Assembly: GCA_947498025.1 (NCBI GenBank)
Contig: CANMJR010000019.1
Span: forward strand, 1-55,377
Direction of reading: 5' to 3'
Origin: Helicobacteraceae bacterium
Lineage (GTDB): Bacteria; Campylobacterota; Campylobacteria; Campylobacterales; Sulfurimonadaceae
DNA length: 55,377 nt
Shown here: positions 16,607 to 23,610 of the stretch, one piece after another
Numbering within the stretch: position 1 is the stretch's first letter
Layout: every line of letters begins with the position of its first letter
The notes under the pieces: model-generated
Database searches by the model: none
What the model saw: the letters and a program-made list of their open reading frames with translations, nothing else
What the model was told of the DNA's origin: nothing
Position numbers and translations under genes: made by a program

Positions 16607-17614
16607 TTAGTAAAGTATAGAACCAACCGTTAAAATCTCTGCCAGTCTGTTATGCGTGTTAGTCTCTTTCACCGCAAAGCGGAGATAGCTGTTATCTAAA
16701 AAGTCAAAACTTCTGCATGTTCTCACCAAAATTTTATGTTTCAGAAGATGCTCAAAAATCTTATCTGCTCTCTCTGATTTTGTGAGAAAAAAGTTTGAAT
16801 CGCTTTGGTGTATTTCAGTGAAGAGTTTTGACTCTTCTAAAATCTTAAAAAGCTCCTGTTTATGTCTTTGATGAAGCTCTTGACTTTTGCTCTCAAAGGT
16901 TTCGTCTTGGAGCCTCTGTGTTAAAAACTCAGCGTCAAAAGAGGAGAGATTCCAAAGAGGGGTTTTTAATCTTTCAATATTTGAAAAACCAGAGAAAATC
17001 GCTCCGATTCTTACGCCCGCACATGCATTAAATTTAGAAAATGATTGGATTATATATAGTTTATTATTATAATTGATTTGGTTTCTCAAAGAGATGAGGC
17101 TTTCAAATTCCAAAAAAGATTCATCCAAAATTATTGTGCAATTTTGCTCTCTCCAGATGGAAAAAAGTTTCTCTAAGTTGTAATATTTGCCATCGGGAGT
17201 GGATGGATTTACGAAGACAACTATGGATTCTTTTTTTGGTTTTTCATAGAGATTCTCAAAGCGGTTGATTTTGATTATTTTTTTCTTTTCTTGCTTTGCC
17301 GCTTTTTCATATTCGCCGTAGAGGGGCGCATAGAGGTAAACTCTTTTTTCTTTTAAACTCTTTAAGAGTTCAAAGATAGCAGAAGTTGCCCCGTTGTAAA
17401 GAGCCATCTGCTTTTTTTTGATTTGGTACTTTTTTGCGATGGCTTTTTTTAGCCCAGAGTAGGAGCTGTCGCCGTATTTTACTACCAAGGCATCCGTGAG
17501 CGTTATGCTAATGTCAGGGTTATAGCTGTTTATGTTCGATGAGAAGTCTATGATTTCATCCGCTTCACACCCCAGTTTTTTTGCCACTTTGTATATACCT
17601 GCGCCATGTTTCAT
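16607..17614 (-). CDS. cobD: CobD-like threonine-phosphate decarboxylase (PLP-dependent)
   Basis: PLP enzyme of the histidinol-phosphate aminotransferase fold that makes aminopropanol phosphate from L-threonine phosphate for the nucleotide loop of cobalamin. Hallmarks: 'DFSSNINSYNP' near the N-terminus, 'YNGATSAIFELLKSL', 'VFVNPSTPDGKYY', 'ILDESFLEF' and the PLP lysine in 'SFSKFNACAGVRIGAI'. At 335 residues it is slightly short but complete. In Sulfurospirillum the homologue also accepts serine phosphate (norcobamides), so substrate choice is open. A decayed copy of its 3' part lies at 13505-13748. It was presumably adjacent to cobQ before the C39 operon arrived. Confidence 0.9.
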   Translation of the reverse strand: MKHGAGIYKVAKKLGCEADEIIDFSSNINSYNPDISITLTDALVVKYGDSSYSGLKKAIAKKYQIKKKQMALYNGATSAIFELLKSLKEKRVYLYAPLYGEYEKAAKQEKKKIIKINRFENLYEKPKKESIVVFVNPSTPDGKYYNLEKLFSIWREQNCTIILDESFLEFESLISLRNQINYNNKLYIIQSFSKFNACAGVRIGAIFSGFSNIERLKTPLWNLSSFDAEFLTQRLQDETFESKSQELHQRHKQELFKILEESKLFTEIHQSDSNFFLTKSERADKIFEHLLKHKILVRTCRSFDFLDNSYLRFAVKETNTHNRLAEILTVGSILY

Positions 17615-17626
17615 ATTATAATTTAT

Positions 17627-18424
17627 TTAAACAATGTCATTAATTATTTCATCTAGTGTATTATATTTTATAGCTAGTTGCTCTGTATTTTTAAATTTTT
17701 CTCTAAAATGATTTATTATCTCTATATTGTCTTTAATAATAAGTCCTCCTATTATTTTAGCAGGACGAAATAGCTTGTCTTGTTGATTGTCAACAATGCC
17801 CCTAAGAGGTATCCTTAAAATATTGTTGTCTATAATCGTAAATGAAAAATAGAGTGGTCTTTGACTTTGATTAGCAAAAGCAAATGGTTTTATATTTGAT
17901 TTTTTATTTTTTATGATGTCAAATAAAAAGTTTAAATGTTCTTTGTATCTCTCACTTAGTTTTGTTCCAGATAAAGTGTTAGCGCTTATAATACAAGAGT
18001 ATTTAAAATCATTTAAATCATTTAGTTTTTTTTCAAGCATTGAATAGTAATTATCAGAAGTATCAAAGCCCATAGGTGGTTTTTCTTGACCAAAATAATC
18101 ATTATAGATAAGTACTTCATGTGTAGATTTTAGAATATACTCAGAGCTAGTTTTATAAAACTCTTCAGTATTATCAAAGTATTGAATATCTCCTTTACCG
18201 CTTGAATATAAATCTGTTAATACAATTGAGATATTTTCTACATGAGAAGAATGTTTATAATATATATACAAAAATGTTAAAATGAAAATTAAAAACAATG
18301 AAAAGTAATCAATAAGTGAATCCCTTAACAGTTTAGAAAGAATTATTCCTGCCAATAAGCCAAATATTGATAACGCTAGTTTTTCTATAAAGCTAATATT
18401 GATTTTTGATATTTTATCTTTCAT
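17627..18424 (-). CDS. Hypothetical membrane protein with cytoplasmic domain
   Basis: 265 residues and very AT-rich. Two closely spaced TM segments (about residues 13-31 and 37-54) are followed by a soluble domain of about 200 residues containing 'STHEVLIYNDYFG', 'YSCIISANTLSG' and 'PLYFSFTIIDNNILRIPLRG'. The pattern loosely recalls phospholipase-D-like folds or the ligand domain of TrmB-type regulators, but no HKD motif is present and I do not assign it. It lies 12 bp upstream of the CobD-like gene on the same strand, inside the cobalamin cluster, yet has no evident link to the pathway. Base composition suggests a later arrival. Confidence 0.7.
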   Translation of the reverse strand: MKDKISKINISFIEKLALSIFGLLAGIILSKLLRDSLIDYFSLFLIFILTFLYIYYKHSSHVENISIVLTDLYSSGKGDIQYFDNTEEFYKTSSEYILKSTHEVLIYNDYFGQEKPPMGFDTSDNYYSMLEKKLNDLNDFKYSCIISANTLSGTKLSERYKEHLNFLFDIIKNKKSNIKPFAFANQSQRPLYFSFTIIDNNILRIPLRGIVDNQQDKLFRPAKIIGGLIIKDNIEIINHFREKFKNTEQLAIKYNTLDEIINDIV

Positions 18425-18484
18425 AAGAATCCATTTTTAGTGCTAAAGTTAAAAACTCATTTTATCATATAAAAGAGTTAAGTA

Positions 18485-19288
18485 CTATATAGCAGAAAGT
18501 ACAATTTTAGCTCTTTTTGTATTTTTATGTATGTATATTCCAAAGAGTGAATAAAATATTTTTGCTATTTCCATAGATAATAATAATTCTTTTTTTGAAA
18601 TTTTTTTAGGTGAATTTTGATTATATGTATTAAGAAATATATTAATAAAAAATAGGTTATTTTTTTTTACATTGAAGCCAAAAAGTGCAACTGAAACATC
18701 AAAAACAAAAGATCCAGAATTTGATTCTATAAAGTCAAAAACACCAATTTTTCTACCATCAAAAACTGTGTTGTCTTTAAAAATATCACCGTGAATTATT
18801 CCATCACATTTTGAAATATTAGTTCTTAACAATTCTAGTTTTTTATAGTAAAAATAAAAGTTTGATTTTGTATAAGATAAAAATACTTCTATTTCATCTT
18901 TATTTAGAAAGTTGGAATTAGAGCATTTTCTGTAGGTATAAGTATGCATTTTTGCCATAAATCTTGCAAGAGCTTGTATATGGTGAATTTTTATATTTTT
19001 TGGCTGTTCGCCTTGTAATTTTTCGTATATGTACAGCTCGTTGCTTTCATCTATGCAAATAGAAACATTTAATCCAAAAGATTTCAACTCATTGAGAAGT
19101 TGCATATTTGTATAAATTATATTGAAAATATCTCTTTCATATTTTTTTAAAATATAGCTATTCTCTTTTGTAGAGATTATATATGTGGTATCCATTACGC
19201 CAGAACTAGTTGCCTGTATATGAATAAAATTATAAGAAGGGAATACTCTGTTTAACGCATCAAGCGTAATTATAGTTTTAACGCCCAT
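18485..19288 (-). CDS. APH-fold small-molecule kinase in cobalamin cluster
   Basis: 267-residue aminoglycoside-phosphotransferase/choline-kinase/homoserine-kinase-II-like protein. Visible motifs: 'SYILKKYE' (ATP-binding Lys), Brenner motif 'IIHGDIFKDNTVF' (catalytic Asp and Asn) and 'IGVFDFIES' (metal-binding Asp). Its end lies close to the CobD cluster and it abuts the Cys-rich gene with no gap. The context suggests that it supplies phosphorylated threonine (or serine) to the CobD-like decarboxylase, doing the job of PduX/BluE with an unrelated fold. That is inference. It is AT-rich and the C-terminus appears complete. Alternatives are homoserine or another amino-alcohol kinase activity. Confidence 0.8.
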   Translation of the reverse strand: MGVKTIITLDALNRVFPSYNFIHIQATSSGVMDTTYIISTKENSYILKKYERDIFNIIYTNMQLLNELKSFGLNVSICIDESNELYIYEKLQGEQPKNIKIHHIQALARFMAKMHTYTYRKCSNSNFLNKDEIEVFLSYTKSNFYFYYKKLELLRTNISKCDGIIHGDIFKDNTVFDGRKIGVFDFIESNSGSFVFDVSVALFGFNVKKNNLFFINIFLNTYNQNSPKKISKKELLLSMEIAKIFYSLFGIYIHKNTKRAKIVLSAI

Positions 19289-19714
19289 CTATAAACTGCA
19301 CTTTTTCATAATCTTTTTCCAATCCAAATCAAAGTTTTTAGTAATATAACTTTTGAGATGGGGAACTCTGCACTTGGAGCAGTCTTGGTGAATTTTGTCG
19401 CCATATTCACCCTGTTTTCCATCTTTAGAATCTATGGAGCAGAGGCTATACTGCACTTTTTCCCCTACTTTTTTAATCCCCTCATCTTTAAAGCGGAAGT
19501 TTGGGCAGGCACAGAGGTAACAGTTGAGCTCCTCCATCGCATGGCACTTTTTGTTTTCCTTGTACAAAGGGCAAAAATCAGGCTCCTCTTTGATCATATT
19601 ATCAAAATCAAAATAGTCGATGATTTGCTCTTGTGTATAATTCTTTTTTGTAAGTTTATAAACAATGGATTTATGCTTCTGTGCATGTGCTTCAAACCAA
19701 GATTGGTAACTCAT
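19289..19714 (-). CDS. Cysteine-rich small-domain protein linked to cobalamin synthesis
   Basis: 141 residues with about a dozen Cys in paired arrangements ('DFCPLYKENKKCHAM', 'NCYLCACPNFRF', 'QDCSKCRVPHLK'), matching the 'cysteine-rich small domain' (zf-like, PF04071), which elsewhere is found fused to or next to CobD-type aminotransferases. It probably binds a metal or an Fe-S cluster; its biochemical role is unknown. Its stop is directly followed by the start of the kinase gene, so the two are translationally linked. It is the first gene of the minus-strand cobalamin operon, which should be driven from the spacer upstream of 19714. Confidence 0.85.
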   Translation of the reverse strand: MSYQSWFEAHAQKHKSIVYKLTKKNYTQEQIIDYFDFDNMIKEEPDFCPLYKENKKCHAMEELNCYLCACPNFRFKDEGIKKVGEKVQYSLCSIDSKDGKQGEYGDKIHQDCSKCRVPHLKSYITKNFDLDWKKIMKKCSL

Positions 19715-19787
19715 TTTGTGCCTCTATTGACAATTAAAAGTAGTAAGAACCATACACACAGTTTACACATATTCATCCATTATCCAA

Positions 19788-19876
19788 AATTATGCAGTAG
19801 AACATTAAATTTTTTTTTACTAAACATCCCTTAAACACAAGCATAAACAATTTTTAGAAATATCTACTGCATAATT
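19788..19876. repeat. Perfect 14-bp inverted repeat pair with 61-bp spacing
   Basis: aattatgcagtaga at 19788-19801 and its exact reverse complement at 19863-19876. The T-rich interior holds no gene. It looks like the ends of a small non-autonomous element or a long-looped structure. Confidence 0.7.
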
Positions 19877-20010
19877 CTGGTTTATTATTTTCATCAAAAA
19901 GATTGTTATTCTATCAAAAAAATGAACTTATATTTTTAATACATTGATGCGAGCAGAAGCTTTTTCTAAATTTTCACTTTTTTAGTCAATTGTTCGTATT
20001 TACTCAATAG

Positions 20011-20104
20011 ACTTCTTGCATAATGCGGTTTTAACAGAAATTTTAGTGCCTATTTTTATAGTTTTGCAAGAAGTTTATTAAAATTATTTTAGACATAACC
20101 GCAT
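20011..20104. repeat. Interleaved inverted repeats (A-B-A'-B')
   Basis: acttcttgca (20011-20020) pairs with 20065-20074, and atgcggtt (20023-20030) pairs with 20097-20104, so the two pairings cross. The 'ttgcataatgcggtttta' end also resembles, in direct orientation, 'ctgcataattctggttta' at 19867, suggesting repeated copies of one terminal sequence. Confidence 0.6.
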
Positions 20105-20316
20105 ACTATGTCACAAATCTTCATTAAATATTCATTATCTTGGTGTATTGTTGTTGTACAAATAAATGGGGAAGGAGAAAAAATATGAAAAAAACCAAGA
20201 GTTAAAGTGAAATTTTATATACAAATAGAGTTTCTCTAGTGAAGTTCTATTGATGAAAATAGATGCAATTCATGATGGTTTGCATAACAAAATTTTTACA
20301 AATGGAGAATAAAAAT

Positions 20317-21561
20317 ATGAAAATACAATTTAAATCCGTCTTAACAGCAGTCGCCGCTTTAGCAACCTTTATTGTTGCTACACCGAGTGAAGCAATGCCG
20401 GCTTTTGCGAGACAAACAGGAATGGAGTGCTCATCTTGCCACTTTCAACACTATCCATCGCTAAACGAAACTGGTCGAGCTTTCAAAGCTAGCGGATACA
20501 CAATGATGGGAAAACAAGGTTTGATTGATGCTGATAGCCTATCAATTCCAGAAGTGCTTAATGCCGGAATCACGACTAAAATTCGTTATCAAAAGTCTAA
20601 TGGACCAGCTACTACCACTAACAGTTATAAGACGAATGACGGTCAATTGCAATTTCCAGATGAATTTCTTTTGCAACTCGCAGGGCGCGCAAGTAAAAAT
20701 ATTGGCTTTATACTTGATATAAATCTAAATAATAGTGGAGAAAGTGTTCTTGAGAGTGCAAAAGTACCTATCATTTACGATGTATCTGGCATCAATATTG
20801 GTTTAATTCCATTTACAACTGTTACGCAAGGTGTTTCGTACGGATTTGAACTTTTAAATACTGGTGCAGTGCGAGGTCAGCGTATAATCGAAGCGCGCAA
20901 AAGCTTTTCTGCACAACAATATATCGGTACGGCAACTATGGCTGAGGGTGCCGCTTTTGTGGCTAGTAATTCACTATTTTTTGCTAATGTGAGCAAATGG
21001 TCACCTCGCTCTGTAGATAGCAATACAGAAGGTTCTCCATCTGCAACCTATCTTCGTGCAGCTGTTACACCAATGGTTGGAGCATGGGATTTAGGTCTTG
21101 GGGTTCAATATTGGACTGGACAAGCGACTCAAGATAGCACTACAGCTGGCACTGGTATAGATGTAGATACTGATGCATGGTCTGTTGATGCACAGGCACA
21201 AGGGAGTGTTGGTCGTTTCCCTCTTGGCGTTTATTTCTCTCACGCACAAGCGGATGGTTCACCTACTAGTGGTAACAAAAATCTATTTAATTCAAATTCT
21301 GAGACAAAGAGTGCCACTGCTATATCAGCTGAATTAGGTGTAATACCGAGAGCAGCAACGCTAACGCTCGGTTACCGCAATGGCGACAATGGTAAAACAA
21401 CAAAAAGCAGTGATGATGCAATATTATTGGGTGGTACTTATCAACTTGCAGAAAATTTCCAACTGCAAATTAATCATGAGCTTTATTCAGGCGATGCGAC
21501 TAGCAGTTCAACAGGAAATGGAGACCAACTCACAACTCTCATGTTGTTTGCTGCATTCTAA
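20317..21561 (+). CDS. Cyc2-like outer-membrane cytochrome-porin fusion
   Basis: 414 residues. Residues 1-26 form a signal peptide ('...ATPSEA'). A single c-type haem motif, CSSCH, at 38-42 sits in 'FARQTGMECSSCHFQHYPSL', followed by 'NETGRAFKASGYTM', the recognisable N-terminal segment of Cyc2-type fused cytochrome-porins. The remaining about 340 residues alternate hydrophobic and polar in a long beta-strand pattern and end in 'LMLFAAF', with a terminal Phe as in outer-membrane barrels. In iron oxidisers Cyc2 takes electrons from outside the cell; the donor here is unknown. I chose ATG 20317 because of GGAG upstream and the signal peptide. The Ser/Thr/Asn-rich barrel is typical of surface loops. 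It appears monocistronic, with a hairpin downstream. Confidence 0.85.
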   Translation: MKIQFKSVLTAVAALATFIVATPSEAMPAFARQTGMECSSCHFQHYPSLNETGRAFKASGYTMMGKQGLIDADSLSIPEVLNAGITTKIRYQKSNGPATTTNSYKTNDGQLQFPDEFLLQLAGRASKNIGFILDINLNNSGESVLESAKVPIIYDVSGINIGLIPFTTVTQGVSYGFELLNTGAVRGQRIIEARKSFSAQQYIGTATMAEGAAFVASNSLFFANVSKWSPRSVDSNTEGSPSATYLRAAVTPMVGAWDLGLGVQYWTGQATQDSTTAGTGIDVDTDAWSVDAQAQGSVGRFPLGVYFSHAQADGSPTSGNKNLFNSNSETKSATAISAELGVIPRAATLTLGYRNGDNGKTTKSSDDAILLGGTYQLAENFQLQINHELYSGDATSSSTGNGDQLTTLMLFAAF

Positions 21562-21601
21562 ATCAGTTAAGCTTTAGTTTACTGGAGGAATTGAATCTAT
21601 A

Positions 21602-21632
21602 ATTGGAAAAGTCTTTGATAAACTTTTTCAAT
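21602..21632 (+). terminator. Hairpin, probable terminator after the cytochrome-porin gene
   Basis: Imperfect 11-bp inverted repeat (21602-21612 with 21622-21632, one mismatch) followed by 'ttta', 40 bp past the stop codon. Confidence 0.5.
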
Positions 21633-21739
21633 TTTATCAAGTTAAAAACTAATACTGTGCACTTTTCTAAAAGTACATGACATCACCGTTATTCTCTTAC
21701 ATTTTATGTGAGTAGCTTTAGGCGAGTGTGTAACATCGG

Positions 21740-21940
21740 TCAAAAAGAAAGTATATTTTCATTCAATCTTCTTTTTTCATTCCATCTTCTCCTGGATGGA
21801 ATGGCATCTATAACTTTATAAAGTCTCTTTAAATTTGCATCATCAAAAAAGCTATCCTCATCAGAGTATAATTTTTTTATGTTTAGAGGCGTGTTTATTA
21901 AACCAATTTGTATAAGTTATGTTTATTTACCAGTACATTC
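21740..21940 (-). pseudogene. Possible gene remnant (C-terminal fragment)
   Basis: The minus strand reads, in one frame ending in TGA at 21740-21742, 'INTPLNIKKLYSDEDSFFDD', then 'ANLKRLYKVIDAIPSRR', then 'RWNEKRRLNENILSF' and stop. Over 50 codons are open with protein-like composition but no start and no ribosome site, and a stop lies a few codons further upstream. It looks like the tail of a lost gene. I cannot name the family; a transposase or recombinase end is one possibility. The rest of the 21562-22060 spacer shows nothing else beyond the hairpins. Confidence 0.35.
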
Positions 21941-22060
21941 TGTTCCAATGTGATGAAAAGTTACTTAAATGTCTTTCTTAATAAAAATGTACATAAATTC
22001 ATATAAATTTTATAATTATGAAAGTAGTATAGTAAACTAAATTAATCAGAGGTAGTTGCT

Positions 22061-23593
22061 ATGATGGAAAAAGAGTTCACTACGAATAAAAAATTATTTT
22101 TAAAAATTATTGTCATTATGACATTAGTCGGCATCGTGTTCGCCTACTTTTCTAGTACTTATATGAGAAACATGGCACTCAGTAATCTTGCTGAAGATGA
22201 TGCAAAAAAGACAAGCGAATTGGCATTTGAGGTTTTATACACAAAAATGCAAGATGGTTGGGCGAGAGACGATTTGTACAAGATTATTGCAAGATTGAAT
22301 AACCTTAAGGAAGGTCTCAATATTAAAACATATAGGAGTACTCTCGTAGAGGAACTTTTTGGCTCAATTGCAACAGAAAAAAGTGGGCTTGACGACCCTT
22401 TAATACAACAAGGACTCAAAGGGGAGACACTCTTTATTGCAGCCGATGATAATAAAATGAGATATATTCGTCCTATGGTTGTAAAACAGGAGTGTATAAC
22501 CTGTCATTACAACGCAAAAGTGGGAGATGTGAACGGTGTAATTGATATGACATTCCCCTCCAATGATATAAGAATACCCCTTGACCAGATTATTACCTAT
22601 TTTTTAGTTTTCACAATAGTTGCGATTATTGCTACATTTTTTATCTTTCAATTTTTAATGAGTAAAATATTTATAAATCCTATATCAACCTTTGTCGCAT
22701 CTATTAAAGTTGTAAAAGAGAGCCAAAATTACGCAGAATCAATCACTTGTACTCCTAAAACTTATGAGCTATACATGCTCGAAAAAACATTTAATGAGCT
22801 GCTAAGAAAAGTAAATTCAACGCTGGAAAAGTTGCGTTCTAAAAATAAGACGCTGGAAGAGTATAAAAAAGCGATAGATAAATCAACAATCGTCTCCAAA
22901 GCGGATTTGAATGGCGTAATTACTTATGTAAATGATCAATTTTGCATGATTTCCGGTTATACAAGTGATGAACTTATCGGAAAGAATCATAATATTGTAA
23001 GATCTCCGAATATGCCTCGCGAGGCTTTTAAAGAGCTGTGGGAGACAATACAGGCAAAAGAGACATGGAGAGGCGTAGTAGAAAATAGAGCAAAAAACGG
23101 AAAAAGCTATTTTGTTCAAGCGACCATTATGCCTATACTGGATGAAAACAGCGAAATTGTTGAATACATAGGCATAAGACAAGATATAAGTGAGCTCAAA
23201 AATCTTCAATTTAAAGAGTTGAGCGATAGCGTTAATATGGCACTCGATATACATTTTCAAGATATTCTCAAGATGATTCCTGCAAGTGCTGTTATTGTCG
23301 ATAAAGATGCGATTATACACTTCTCTAATGATATATTTAATAGTAAATTTTCATATTTGGACAATTCAAAAATAAGTCTCGAATCTCTCTTTATAAAAAA
23401 AGAGGGGTATGTTTGCGGTGGCTCTATTTTGGATTGGAAAGATATGAGCTCTGCTTTTCAGGAAAATTGTTCACAAAAAGCTTTAATTGCAATTTTTGAT
23501 GAAGAGGTCGAATTTTATCTCTATAGCAAACATCTTGAGGAAGAAAATTTTTATTTAATACTGCTGATTGATGTAGCTGTACACGAAGTATAG
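22061..23593 (+). CDS. Haem-containing PAS sensor protein without output domain
   Basis: 510-residue membrane signal-input protein. TM1 is at about 12-31. A periplasmic domain (about 32-185) carries a c-type haem motif CITCH at 145-149 followed by 'GDVNGVIDMTFP', the same Tll0287/DUF3365-like sensor class as the kinase at 3792. TM2 is at about 188-210, then a HAMP-like segment and coiled coil, a PAS domain with PAC (about 275-390; 'GVITYVNDQFCMISGYTSDELIGKNH') and a second degenerate PAS-like region (about 410-505). No kinase, GGDEF or methyl-accepting domain is present, so it must act through a partner. The next two genes on the strand (WD40 and HD-GYP) are the obvious candidates. Confidence 0.9.
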   Translation: MMEKEFTTNKKLFLKIIVIMTLVGIVFAYFSSTYMRNMALSNLAEDDAKKTSELAFEVLYTKMQDGWARDDLYKIIARLNNLKEGLNIKTYRSTLVEELFGSIATEKSGLDDPLIQQGLKGETLFIAADDNKMRYIRPMVVKQECITCHYNAKVGDVNGVIDMTFPSNDIRIPLDQIITYFLVFTIVAIIATFFIFQFLMSKIFINPISTFVASIKVVKESQNYAESITCTPKTYELYMLEKTFNELLRKVNSTLEKLRSKNKTLEEYKKAIDKSTIVSKADLNGVITYVNDQFCMISGYTSDELIGKNHNIVRSPNMPREAFKELWETIQAKETWRGVVENRAKNGKSYFVQATIMPILDENSEIVEYIGIRQDISELKNLQFKELSDSVNMALDIHFQDILKMIPASAVIVDKDAIIHFSNDIFNSKFSYLDNSKISLESLFIKKEGYVCGGSILDWKDMSSAFQENCSQKALIAIFDEEVEFYLYSKHLEEENFYLILLIDVAVHEV

Positions 23594-23610
23594 CGGTGGA
23601 GACTCACTCA

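Larger units (their letters stand above)
19715..20316. other. Gene-free spacer of about 600 bp
   Basis: It lies between the Cys-rich protein gene and the cytochrome-porin gene, which diverge, and carries promoters for both. It holds the two inverted-repeat sets annotated separately and one very short reading frame, 20185-20205 (MKKTKS, then stop), preceded by a strong GGAAGGAG ribosome site. No larger gene is visible. Confidence 0.6.

Noticed and set aside
21778-21803. Rho-independent terminator (9-bp inverted repeat cattccatc/gatggaatg)
   Set aside because: No T-run follows on either strand and the repeat lies inside a probable coding remnant (IPSRRRWNEK), so it may be chance.
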